Positions 33,516 to 44,200 of a DNA stretch of 64,000 bases are shown piece after piece (the first letter of the stretch is position 1; each line of letters opens with the position of its first letter). Under the pieces are notes generated by a model, which worked only from the letters and a program-made list of their open reading frames with translations, searched no databases and was not told the DNA's origin. The translations under genes and the position numbers were made by a program. This stretch comes from Candidatus Poseidonia sp. (GTDB lineage Archaea > Thermoplasmatota > Poseidoniia > Poseidoniales > Poseidoniaceae), in NCBI GenBank assembly GCA_022426155.1, contig JAKMEE010000032.1:62001-126000 (forward strand). The letters are read 5' to 3'.

Positions 33516-34733
33516 ATGAGTGGATTACTGGATAAAGCAAAGGCTGCCCAAGGGTTAGAAGATGAACCAAAAGAGCCTGTACCCGACCCCGTGAAGGTTG
33601 CAAGCCCAGCACAAACGATTTCTTCAGCTCCTTCAGGTTCTCCAGATACCGCAACCAAACTAACTTTGGGCGGTTGGGTCATCATCTTACTCGGAGCGAT
33701 TCTATCTCTCCAAGGCGGGGCATGGGGCTTCGCCGTTGTGAGCATAGTCGTTGTTCTTGGAATCGGTGCCATTGTTCAGGCTGACCGCATGCGTGGCAGC
33801 ATCAGTAAACCCAAACTCTACGCCACCGTAGTCGTGGCATTGCTGGTCGCCTCTGGCCCTTACATTCTGGTTATGGTGTTCCCATCGAACGCCAACATTG
33901 CCGTGACCGATATCAGCATTGACGAAGACAATGACGAACTTGATTTTGCTATCCGTGGTAGTTTCTCCTCCGTGGATATTGAAATCCTCTCCGGTGGTGA
34001 AAGCCTTTGGCAAGGTTCAGCGGAGATGACGAGCCAAATCAAGCGTTTCAATGTACCAATCAACGAATTCTTTGATGGAAATACTGAGACCCATGATGGT
34101 ACTGTAATCAAGACTTACACCCTATCGGCAACCTCTTCAAATGGAAACAGCGTTGAACTGGACATCAATTCTCGACATCTTACACGGCAAGCGCAAAACG
34201 GAGGTGTACAGTTCTCCACCTTTGTCTCAACCGATGAGGGCAGTAGTGCCAGTGGGAGTTCGTCAACGATAGAGGGCTTGAGGTTGGAGGCATTTGTTGG
34301 TCTGTTTTCTGATGGAGAAAAAGCCATGGACGACGGAAAACACAGTTATGCATTGAGCAATAACATGAGGGCTTTTGTTGGTCAACAAACTTACACGGTC
34401 ACCATTACTTCCCCAGGAGGATCACAATACACACATCCTGTTGTGACACTCGACGGGGATGTAGCGAAAATGATCTCCACTCATTCAGGTGCAAAATCTT
34501 CAGCAGTGTTCGGGTTCCTTCCTTTGTCCGGAACTGCGGTTGATACTGAAGGATTTGAATATGTGGAAAAGGATGAATTCTTTGATGGAAATGGATGTTA
34601 TGACTTCACACTCTCGGTAACAAATGTCAATCTTGGGCCAGAGTATTCTGATGCGTTCACTGTAGTTGACTCGTGGGAAATTAATTGGGACAGCGATAAT
34701 GAAGACGAGCGTAAATCAAATCCAGCTTGCTGA
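33516..34733 (+). CDS. Membrane-anchored extracellular beta-domain protein
   Basis: The 405-residue protein begins with about 50 polar residues (cytoplasmic, Pro- and Ser-rich), then three membrane helices (about 50-66, 68-84 and 99-120) and an outward domain of some 280 residues rich in Ser, Thr, Asp and beta strands. Two short related segments, NEFFDGNTETHDG and DEFFDGNGCYDF, suggest an internal duplication of a domain of about 160 residues. I do not recognise the family. The ATG at 33516 is used; a TTG two codons upstream is less likely. An imperfect hairpin (AACCCTT...AAGGGGTT) just before the gene may end the previous transcript. Confidence 0.6.
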   Translation: MSGLLDKAKAAQGLEDEPKEPVPDPVKVASPAQTISSAPSGSPDTATKLTLGGWVIILLGAILSLQGGAWGFAVVSIVVVLGIGAIVQADRMRGSISKPKLYATVVVALLVASGPYILVMVFPSNANIAVTDISIDEDNDELDFAIRGSFSSVDIEILSGGESLWQGSAEMTSQIKRFNVPINEFFDGNTETHDGTVIKTYTLSATSSNGNSVELDINSRHLTRQAQNGGVQFSTFVSTDEGSSASGSSSTIEGLRLEAFVGLFSDGEKAMDDGKHSYALSNNMRAFVGQQTYTVTITSPGGSQYTHPVVTLDGDVAKMISTHSGAKSSAVFGFLPLSGTAVDTEGFEYVEKDEFFDGNGCYDFTLSVTNVNLGPEYSDAFTVVDSWEINWDSDNEDERKSNPAC

Positions 34734-35008
34734 ATTCCTTTGATACCCTGAGAATGTGATCAAGGGTGAATCTTCGAACGGTAAATCAAGCGACATCGAG
34801 ATTCCAACAAGATTCACGAGACGTGAAGCACAAAACGCTGGAGTTCGGATTGATGTGGCTTCTTACGAGAGTTGAGTGCTTATCCTCCAGTAGCGTTCAG
34901 GTTCAACATCGCCTCGATGTAGCGTGGTGTCATGAAGATGAAATTGAGAGGAATCACGGGGTAAGATCTTCTGTGATGCCGATAAAGCCACTGACTTGAA
35001 TGAGGAAA

Positions 35009-36700
35009 TCATTCAGATTCAGTAGGGTCTTCCCTGCCATCGGTAAATTCAGTAATGTGGTCGTATTGTTTCGCTTTTGAAATTTTTGAAACCCACAGGG
35101 CCCCACCGCCAAAGATTCCGACAGCTATCGCCCAAATTACGAGTGGCTTGTCTGGAATTTCATCTCCATACGACCATGTGACTGGCTCTGAAGTGACTCC
35201 ATTGGCATCGGTGACTGTTGATGCAACATCATTCAAAGCCAATGGGATAAAAGGTTTGCAAGTGAGACCTACATTCACAGCTTCATACATGTACCATGTG
35301 ATCGGGATAGTTTTCGTTTCTCCTGCTTCAAGTGAAGCCATGATGGTTGAAGGTGCTGTGTCGGCATCGAATTCACCGACATAGCAACGGAAGTTTGGGG
35401 TTGCAGCAACATCCCCGGTGTTGGTGACGGTCATCATCAATCCAAGACTTCGATTAACTTCAGCTCCAACATTCTCTGGTTCAAGGCTGACAACCTCAAT
35501 CAATGGGAATGGAACTTCCACTGTGGCAAATGGGACTCGAGGAGCATCAAACGTGGTCGAAAAGACACCCCAATTACTTGTAATGGAGAGGGTGATCGTA
35601 CCATTATCTTCGCCCAAATTCCCATTTCCATCCATCCATTCCACAATTCGCTTATGCTCGGTGGAACCCTTTCCATCCACCAAAACGATTTCACCGTTTT
35701 CATCCGTCAAATCATTCCAGTCTGCTTCGGCGTACCCGAGGTCATAGATGTCTAAACTACCGTTTGGAATGTTCGTGGTAAGGACCCGTTGAGATAGCAA
35801 TCGAATCCAAGCATCTGTGCTTCCTCCAGTCCCTTGGGAATTGAGGTAACTAATGCTTGCGTCATCATGCAAGATGATGTCTTCATCGCTACGTGATCCA
35901 CTAAGGATGGAATTAAGCACATCGAGTGAACCTGTAGCAGGGACATCAATCGGTGCACTACCTGTGAGTGTGGACCCACTTACGATGCAAGAACCTGGGC
36001 ATGAAATATTGGCTCCGTAAACATGCGCTTGTGAAAGGTCCATACTTCCTTCAACTATCACATCAAAAGCGGATTGAAACCAATAAAGTGGTGCGTTGAG
36101 GGTTTCAATTTGCTCTGCTTTGATGGTCTGGCTTGTGCCTCCATTGTAGATGGCCTTGGCCCACAAAACATAGCTCCCCATCGCCGAAGTAAAGCCTCCT
36201 GATTCAAAGGTGAACGCCAACTCAGTTCCGTCGAGTGAAACATCAAATTGAACCATATCGCTTCCTGATGCGTTGATTGTCTGGTTTTCATGAGTGATTA
36301 GCAAATGTCTCCCTTCAATGATTTCATGATCGAATTTCAACTGGACTACTCCTTCATCTGCGACATCACCGAAGTTCATCGAGATGGTGCTGTACCCAGG
36401 CCCAATAAGGAGGCCGGCGTTGAGGTCTTCATTGAGTAAAGCTCCATTCATAATACGTAATTCACCGCCTTGTTCAACGGTGATTGATGAACCAGTTTCC
36501 ATGGTAATGTTGGCAGAAACGGTGAGGCTTGTCCCGTTCAGAACAGTGTGATGTCCGTTCATTGTACCTTCTTCAGACCAGGTTTCATCTCCATTTGATG
36601 TTGTCGTCTCTCCACCAGCGGGTGGTGCGGCTGATGCAAGTGGCATCATCACCATGAGCAGGCAAAGAAAGAATGTGGCGCCATTTTGTGAGTTTCGCAT
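35009..36700 (-). CDS. Secreted, C-terminally anchored protein of unknown function
   Basis: This 563-residue protein has a signal peptide (about 1-24, ending ASAAP), a long extracellular part and a membrane helix at about 520-538 (VIWAIAVGIFGGGALWV) with a short charged tail. The early part (GHHTVLNGTSLTVSANITM, ITVEQGGELRIMNGALL) resembles the capping strands of surface beta-helix proteins, and strand-like repeats continue to about residue 290. A CARDB-like domain follows (EVNRSLGLMMTVTNTGDV). Many N-x-S/T sequons suggest glycosylation. The start at 36700 gives the signal peptide at the end. It is divergent from purD. 34734-35008 upstream of its stop holds no gene I can support. Confidence 0.65.
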   Translation of the reverse strand: MRNSQNGATFFLCLLMVMMPLASAAPPAGGETTTSNGDETWSEEGTMNGHHTVLNGTSLTVSANITMETGSSITVEQGGELRIMNGALLNEDLNAGLLIGPGYSTISMNFGDVADEGVVQLKFDHEIIEGRHLLITHENQTINASGSDMVQFDVSLDGTELAFTFESGGFTSAMGSYVLWAKAIYNGGTSQTIKAEQIETLNAPLYWFQSAFDVIVEGSMDLSQAHVYGANISCPGSCIVSGSTLTGSAPIDVPATGSLDVLNSILSGSRSDEDIILHDDASISYLNSQGTGGSTDAWIRLLSQRVLTTNIPNGSLDIYDLGYAEADWNDLTDENGEIVLVDGKGSTEHKRIVEWMDGNGNLGEDNGTITLSITSNWGVFSTTFDAPRVPFATVEVPFPLIEVVSLEPENVGAEVNRSLGLMMTVTNTGDVAATPNFRCYVGEFDADTAPSTIMASLEAGETKTIPITWYMYEAVNVGLTCKPFIPLALNDVASTVTDANGVTSEPVTWSYGDEIPDKPLVIWAIAVGIFGGGALWVSKISKAKQYDHITEFTDGREDPTESE

Positions 36701-36803
36701 GACGAGAAGGGTGGGGGGGCGTAGCAATAAGGCTTGGGCAGGGCGTCAATCCTCAGAAGTGTTTCGCGAAGGGCTTATTCATCTCCGCACATGGAGTCAC
36801 ATC

Positions 36804-38096
36804 ATGGAGGATGCAACGGTCTTGGTCATTGGCAGTGGCGGGCGAGAGCATGCACTCTGTTTAGCCTTGACCCAATCAACCCGTGTGGGTTCAATCCATT
36901 GTTCACCTGGGAACGCAGGAACCGCTTTACTGGGAGTTAATCATCGATTGGAGAATAACGCCACATCCACCATCATTTCACTCGCCAAGAAACTCAACAC
37001 GGACTTGATTGTCGTGGGCCCAGAGGCTCCTTTGTGTGAGGGACTCGCAGATGCTTGCGCTGAACAAGGGCTTGCGTGTTTTGGTCCTGTTGCAGCACTC
37101 GCCCATCTTGAGGGTTCAAAACTTCACGCCAAGCAAACCATGAGGGCTGCAGGCGTCCCTACCGCTGATTTCCAAACTCTTGATGAGGCATCGGATATTG
37201 AAGCTGCCTTGGATGCCTACGCAGGCCAGCCATGGGTGGTCAAGCGTAATGTATTGGCCGGAGGTAAAGGTGTGGTGGTTACCTCTGACAGAAGTGAGGC
37301 CAAAGATTTCATTGAATCTTCCATTGCTCTAGATGGGATGGTCCTTCTGGAAGCCTTCTTGCCTGGAGAAGAAGCCAGCATGTTGGTCATTATGGACGGG
37401 TCAAGTTACGTTTCACTTCCAGCCAGCCAAGATCACAAGCGAGCCTACGATGGTGACCAGGGGCCCAACACCGGTGGGATGGGCGCCTATTGCCCAGCCC
37501 CAATCGTGACTTCTGAAGTGAGTGAGAAAATACATCGGAGAATTCTCCAACCCATGCATGACCATTTGGCATCTCAACCAACTCCATACAGGGGTGTTCT
37601 CTTTGTGGGTTTGATGATTGATGAACACGATGATCCCTATGTTGTTGAATTCAATGTGCGATTCGGGGATCCCGAATGTCAAGTCACTCTCCCGCTCATC
37701 AAGACCGACCTCTATGAGATCCTTCATGGGGCGGCCAACGATCGATTGAAAGATGTCAAGGTCGACTTCCACCATGCTTCTGCATTGACGGTTGTTTTGG
37801 CCTCTGAAGGCTATCCTGCGTCTCCAATCAAGGGGAGAACCATCCAAGGTTTAGAGGCAGGTATGGGTCGGATGAATTACGGCTCCTCATGGATCAACAT
37901 TGCTGGTGTTTCAATGAGCGAGAAAGACACCTACATCGCTTCTGGGGGCCGCGTTCTTGCTTGCACAGGTTTAGCAACATCGCTCGGCGAAGCACATGAG
38001 ATTGCCTACGCTATTTTGTCAACGCTTGAACTTGAAGGTGGTCATTACCGAAAGGACATCGGATTCCGTGCCATCTCCGGCGCCAATGGTATTTGA
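36804..38096 (+). CDS. purD: Phosphoribosylamine-glycine ligase
   Basis: This 430-residue ATP-grasp enzyme makes glycinamide ribonucleotide from phosphoribosylamine, glycine and ATP, the second step of purine synthesis. It shows VLVIGSGGREHAL, the CSPGNAGT segment, VVGPEAPL, KRNVLAGGKGV, the QDHKRAYDGDQGPNTGGMGAY signature and VVEFNVRFGDPE with the metal-binding E and N. The ATG at 36804 gives the usual N-terminus; the longer open frame overlaps the divergent secreted-protein gene. A CTTATT element about 28 bases upstream may be its TATA box. purE and guaAB are about 18 kb away. Confidence 0.94.
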   Translation: MEDATVLVIGSGGREHALCLALTQSTRVGSIHCSPGNAGTALLGVNHRLENNATSTIISLAKKLNTDLIVVGPEAPLCEGLADACAEQGLACFGPVAALAHLEGSKLHAKQTMRAAGVPTADFQTLDEASDIEAALDAYAGQPWVVKRNVLAGGKGVVVTSDRSEAKDFIESSIALDGMVLLEAFLPGEEASMLVIMDGSSYVSLPASQDHKRAYDGDQGPNTGGMGAYCPAPIVTSEVSEKIHRRILQPMHDHLASQPTPYRGVLFVGLMIDEHDDPYVVEFNVRFGDPECQVTLPLIKTDLYEILHGAANDRLKDVKVDFHHASALTVVLASEGYPASPIKGRTIQGLEAGMGRMNYGSSWINIAGVSMSEKDTYIASGGRVLACTGLATSLGEAHEIAYAILSTLELEGGHYRKDIGFRAISGANGI

Positions 38097-38201
38097 AGCA
38101 ACGGGTAAATGAGATTCCTTGAAAACGGGGTATAGAGGGCACATTCATAGTTGAGTGGAACCCGTCACCTTCAAGAGGGGTTTGCAAGTGGCCAAAACGC
38201 T

Positions 38202-38215
38202 CAGCCTCTAGGCTG
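38202..38215. other. Small hairpin upstream of the giant aglB
   Basis: CAGCCTCTAGGCTG can pair over five to six bases with a two- to four-base loop. It lies 24 bases before the ATG of the giant gene, where a TATA box or a leader structure might be expected. The role is unknown. Confidence 0.25.
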
Positions 38216-38238
38216 GACGTTGAATTGAGGGAAACACA

Positions 38239-41200
38239 ATGAACAATGAAACCGATATGAAGGCAAAGCAGCCGAGTATCGCCATGGGTTGGCTCTTCGC
38301 CCCCTTGGCTGTACTCCTGTCACTCGCCGCCATAAAAATCGTAGGAATTGACTACGATTTCACATTGAATAACATGATGCCGATGATTGTCGTCGCCATC
38401 GCAAGCATGCTGGCCGTCGTGCCTCGCATGGTTTCAGACAACACCGATTTCAGTGCAACAAACATTTCCCTCGTTACGTTGCTCGTAGCTTTTGTCGGTG
38501 CGGAAGCCTTGCATTCATTCGCAAGCGTTGATGCATTAGCATGCTTGGTTTTTGCTCTGGTCGTCGTGCTTGGTTCAAGCCTTCACATGAAAGAGCGATA
38601 CGAATGGTTTGTCACGCTCACCTTCGGAGCTGTTGGATTATGGATGGCGCTGGCTGCAGCTGGCAATGCCTTCTCACTCCTGCCGACTGAGTTCACAATG
38701 GACGATGACCGCCTGGTCTCAACGCTGAACCTCAGCCGCCAAGCAACTGCCTATGTCTTCTTTGCCTACCTCACACTCTTTGTGATTCTCGGTCTTTTGG
38801 TCAGTGTCATGACACGTGGTGTTCTCTTTGCATCAGGCAAAGAAGGTTGGTTTTCGTACCTCGGAGAGTCCGATGGATTCAATCGAAAGGCCATGCCTTT
38901 GATGGTGGCATTAGCCGTTTGGGCCTTAGCGTTCATCGGTTCAATCTGGCACTTTAATTCTGTTGAGACTTTCAACCAACTTGGACTTACAAGCATGGAT
39001 GGATATCATGGATATGTTGGCTACTGGTCCTCGTTCTTGACCGGAATTGTCGCCCTTGTGGTAGCGGGAATGGTTGCAGAACGATGGCACACTCGAGCTA
39101 TGTTGACTGGTTCAATGTGGGCTCTTTACCTCGTCTCTTCATGGTACGAAGTTGGCCACTGGAGTGCAGAAGAACTTAACAATTCTTGGGGAGCATTCAT
39201 TTGGCTTGGAATTACGTTCTTTATGTGCGTTGCAATCTTCCAAATTTCCAACCATGACAAATATGGCGGATGGGCTAATCGTGGCGAACACGACCCTTCA
39301 GCAGCACGTCTTTTCTTGCGAAACCATGGTGCCGGAATGATGATTGCCATGGCATTCCTCATCGGTTTAGCCATTCGTATCCAGCACTACTCAGTGCCAT
39401 CCATGAACGCTCTTGGAACGAATCAATGGGATATGACTGGTGGTTCTGACCCTTGGTACATGAAGCGTGTCGTCGATTATATCTTGGCCAACAATGCGCA
39501 CTTGGTATACGACGCCGACCGATTCTACCCAATTGGTGGTATCAACCCTCGTCCACCGTTGTTTTCATGGTCAATGGCCATTGGAGCTATGATCCTGGAA
39601 CCCTTCGTTGGTGAAACCGATGCAGTCTGGTGGAGCATGCTTGGTCTTCCTGCAGTTTACGGTGCTTTGACCATCATCCCTATCGCATTCATTGCCCGGG
39701 ATCACTTCGGAAACGGTGCAGCAGTTCTTGCTGCTTGGCTCATCGCCTTCATGCCTGCTCACTTGACTCACTCGACATGGGGACTCGCCGACCACGACTC
39801 ATACGTGATGCTGTTCATCAGTCTTGGATTCATGTATTGGCTTCGTGCTGTCAAGTTCGCCGGTTCCTCGCGAATTACCAAGGACATCAAAGCCACACCT
39901 TCCTCTTTACTTCGCGCATTCCGTGACGTGTTCACACACCGCCAAACCGCAGTTTCTAACGCTGTACTTGCTGGTGTGACCTTTGGAATCGCTTCCTTGG
40001 GTTGGAAGGGATTCGTGGTTGGGCCATCGATTTTGTTCCTTGCCTATGCTTTGCAAGTTGCTTTGAACATGTTCCGTCGCCGTGACTCGACCAGTTTGAG
40101 TGTGATGTTCCTTACCATGATGACCGTGATTTTCCTCATGGCACTCCCATGGTACGGCCACCCTCAATTGGACTTGGTTCTCAATTCAACTGGATTGCAA
40201 CCATTCTTGTTCATCTTCGGATTTACCATCGCCATTACCTTCGTCACAACTGGATTCAGGGATAAGCCCTGGTTGCTCATGTTGGGCACATTGGCCTTTG
40301 CAGCGGTGATCTTCTTCGCACTCCTCTATGTGTTGAAGATTTTCGAACTCTCCAATGCTTGGGATGTTTTGTTCACTGGAAGTGGTTACTTCACTAAGAC
40401 CAAGATTTTCGGAACTGTTGCTGAAGCTAACCAAGTGAGGAACCGTGGGCAATTGTTCGCCTCGTTCGGACCAATCACCTTCGTGTTAGCACTCGTCATC
40501 GGTGCATCCCTTCTTTGGAAGGGATTGCGCAGTCGCGACCACACTTCCTTGGTGTTTGGTGTCTGGCTCTTTGCAGCCACCTTCATGGCTTGGAGAGCTG
40601 CTCGATTTATCTTCAATGCAGCACCAATCATGGCAATCCTAGGGGCCGTTGGAATCGGTGCTCTCTGGAAGTGGGCAAATTGGGAAGGTGTTGTTCGTGC
40701 TTGGAAGAAACACGGTATTCGAACACCATCGGACCGATTTGCAGGAGCTCGCAAGGCCGTTTGGCGCACACCTCAATTTTCAGCGATCTTCCTTGTGATG
40801 GTCATGTTGTTTAGTCAACAAGCAGCCTATGGATTGGATTCAGCCATCCCTTCAAACTCTCAAGCAGAGCCAGAATTGGATAAGAGAATCTATGACATCG
40901 TACCAGACATCCTCCGCTTTGATGGGCTTGGATTCTCTATCCTCGATAGTTCCGCCTACACGGGTAACAAATATCTTGGAAACTTTGGTTCCTCGTTTAA
41001 CGACCCAGGATGGAACAAGGCTTACGAATGGTTAGCAGACCAGGATACGGAAGATCCGTACTCACAGCGACCTGCCTTTGTGTCATGGTGGGACTATGGT
41101 TTCCAAGCCTTGAATACAGGTGCTCACCCCTCCGTTTCTGATAACTTCCAGTCTGGAATTCCGGCAACCGGAAACATGCTGTTAGCTCGCAATCAAGATG

Positions 41201-44200
41201 ATCTCACGGCCATGTTCATTTGGCAACTCGCTGAAGGTGACCGTGAATACAACACCCTACAAGGCGAATCAATTGGCTTCACTCTTCGTTTCGAGAACAT
41301 CATGTCATCCTACTTGACTGCACAACAAATGCAAGAATTCACCACAATGGAAACACAATTCGATGATAAAATGGTTGATTATATGACCGACCGGTCTTTT
41401 GTTGTCCAGAAGACCAACCGCAACATCGTCATGGCCGCAGGACATGACCAAACGGCTGGAATCTTTGATTTCAATAACGAAATCTACCGACTTTACAAAG
41501 ACGGAGAAGCCATCCTATGTACTGACGACCTTTCCTCCGAATGTGTTGGAGATGATTGGGGTAGCGAATCCGATGCGAACCTCACCTTTACTCAAAACAT
41601 CCGTTCAGGTGAAGAAACTGTTTCTGGCGCTACACATTACATCTTTGGAGAGTACTGGTACACAAGTGATTTGATTGAAGAATATCTCTCAGTTTCAACT
41701 TCCATCCACCGAAAGAACGCCCGTCTAGCTACGGTCACCCAATTGTTAACCAACGCCATGGAGGCCAATGAGGATGCAACCATCCACGACATGTACAACA
41801 GCCTCATCGGTATGGAAGCGTATTACAAGGTCCAAGACTTTGAAGGTGCACCAGGTGAAACGATTTCACGTGACCACGAAATTCGATACTTCGCTATTGA
41901 CGATCGACTTTACCCACGTGCAGGCCGTTACACGGCTGATCAAAATTACAACCGTGGACAACCAATGGGTATTTTCCAAGCTCCGACCATCCTATCAGGA
42001 CAAGATGTTAGCACATACATGGATGAAGTGTACGAAACCATCCGTGGCGAATTCAGTGATGAAATGACCCGGGAAGAAGTCGATGAAGCGATTCAAAAGG
42101 ATTTCTTGAACCAACAAGCTGGCGCAGAGATTGACCCTCTACAGGTTGAGGACGTGCGAGTGGATCACAATCCTGCATTCTTTGACACCATGGTCGCTCG
42201 TGCCTATGTCGGATACGGAGCATCTACGCTCGGGTTGGATACCGCTGGTTCAAACCCACAACCGTCTCAACACTTCGGCGTCTCAGGTACACCAGGTAGT
42301 ATCTTAGCCAATGCATATCCATTGCCGGGTGCTATGATGAACCACTTCGTGATCGCTAATTGGTACGACACCGATGAATCGATCGGTATCACTTCGAACC
42401 CTTCCATCACTTCGGTGAAGATTTTGAAGTATTACGCTGGTGCTGAACTCACAGGTCAAGTTACGATGGGTGACAACGGCGAAGGCCTGCCAGGAGTACG
42501 CCTCCTCATTGAGCGAGACGCCTTCTCTGGAGAAGATAGCGAAGACCTTGACGCAGATACTTACTGGGTGCCAATTGGTTTCGTTGATGCAGATGAAAAT
42601 GGACATTATTCCTACACTGTTCCTGCAGGACGCATCCGTGTCTCTGCCTTCGCAGGTGATTACGATCCAACACTTGCTCGTGACCAAATTCGCGATGGGT
42701 CATACGCTCAATCCTTGGGTGATTTGTTGACCAGTGATTCAGAAGACCGCCAAGTTAACCAGTTGACTGCGATTCTTGGCCAAGTGGCCAACATGACGTG
42801 GCTCGGAGACGCTGAACTCAACGTGACTGGTGCACAAGGCAACAGAGAAGCAACGATCGACTCGCCTTTGGATCTTCCAATTGAGAGCAGTGGTGTGTCA
42901 GGAACTGTGGCTTGGTCCGGAGATGAAATGTTCAACGGAGACCCAATTTCAGAAACCACCTTTATCCTTCGAAACATTTGGTCCATGACCGATAACTACT
43001 CCGTTGTAACCACAAGTGGTTCATTCACAAGCGAAGAAAGCCGGATTTTACAGGGAACAGGCCAAGCGACCTTCTCCGAAAATGGAACCTTTGAGAGCGA
43101 TGGCATGGCTATCGCCCGTGATTTCATTGGAGATTTCGTTCGAGACATTGGAAATGATCGCAAGTATTTCGGCAACGGAACATGGGCTGGTATTGGTTCT
43201 ATTGAAGCTTCATGGATTGAGCCAACCGATGTGGCAAGTTGTGAATTTGATAACGATTCAGTTGCTATTATGCCAGATAATGAAACCGTCTGTCTTTCTG
43301 ACGATACAGGTGTTTTGTCAGTGTACAAACTTGAGGGCAGTGTCAATGCGACAGGAACCTTCACTTCGATCGGGACCTCGACATTGACCCGTTCATACGG
43401 TGACTTTGATGCTGGTATTGGTTCCACAATTGAGGGCGCGGGTTCGTTCTCTGGTATCGGTACCTTCAACGGAACAGGATTGTTCATCGGAGCCGGAGAG
43501 TTCTCTGGTCCAATGGTTGAGCCAGGTTCTTTCTACAAGACAGGTCTTCTCCCGGGAACATACAACATGATTGCGCAACTTGACAATGGAAAGGAAGTCT
43601 TGCTTCCTGATCCCGTGGAAATTGGCGTTACTCCAAGTTACGACTTGGACATGACCCTTCCAGCAGCTGTTTTCCGAGATGTTCTCAAAGACATGGACGA
43701 TGAATTACTCCCCAATCAAACCATTGAATTGATTGATTTGGCACTTGGTGAAGAAAACATGATTTTGATTGAGACTGACGAAAACGCAAGTTTCAGTCAT
43801 GGGCCTATGCCAAAGGGTGACTATTATCTCCGAATTGATTTGGATCAGGATGGCTGGTATGACATGAACGAAAGCATCATCGTTAACGATGACACCAATA
43901 ACGTGACCTTACCTTATGGTGTTCCTGCAACGGTTGACGTCACATTGAACCTTGTTTCACCTGTTGACCCACTTACACAGGAGCCTCTCTTTGAGGTTGC
44001 AAACCGTCTCATCACTTTTGCGAACACTGCCGGTATGCTTGACCCTGTGAACGCGACATCGGATGAGAATGGAACTGTGTATGTTGAATTGCTTTACGGT
44101 GTTTATGATATTCGCGACGATATCAATCCAGAATTCGTGATGTTTGACCAAATCGAACTTGACTTCGGTTCAGAAGACATGACACGAAACGTCACCTATG

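Noticed and set aside
34766-34999. 77-residue plus-strand frame between two surface-protein genes
   Set aside because: No membrane, signal or domain character, no promoter or ribosome site, and the composition looks random.
43020-43530. DNA-level tandem repeat or CRISPR-like array
   Set aside because: The repeats are short and imperfect at the protein level only; the DNA shows no regular repeat-spacer pattern. No CRISPR array was seen elsewhere.
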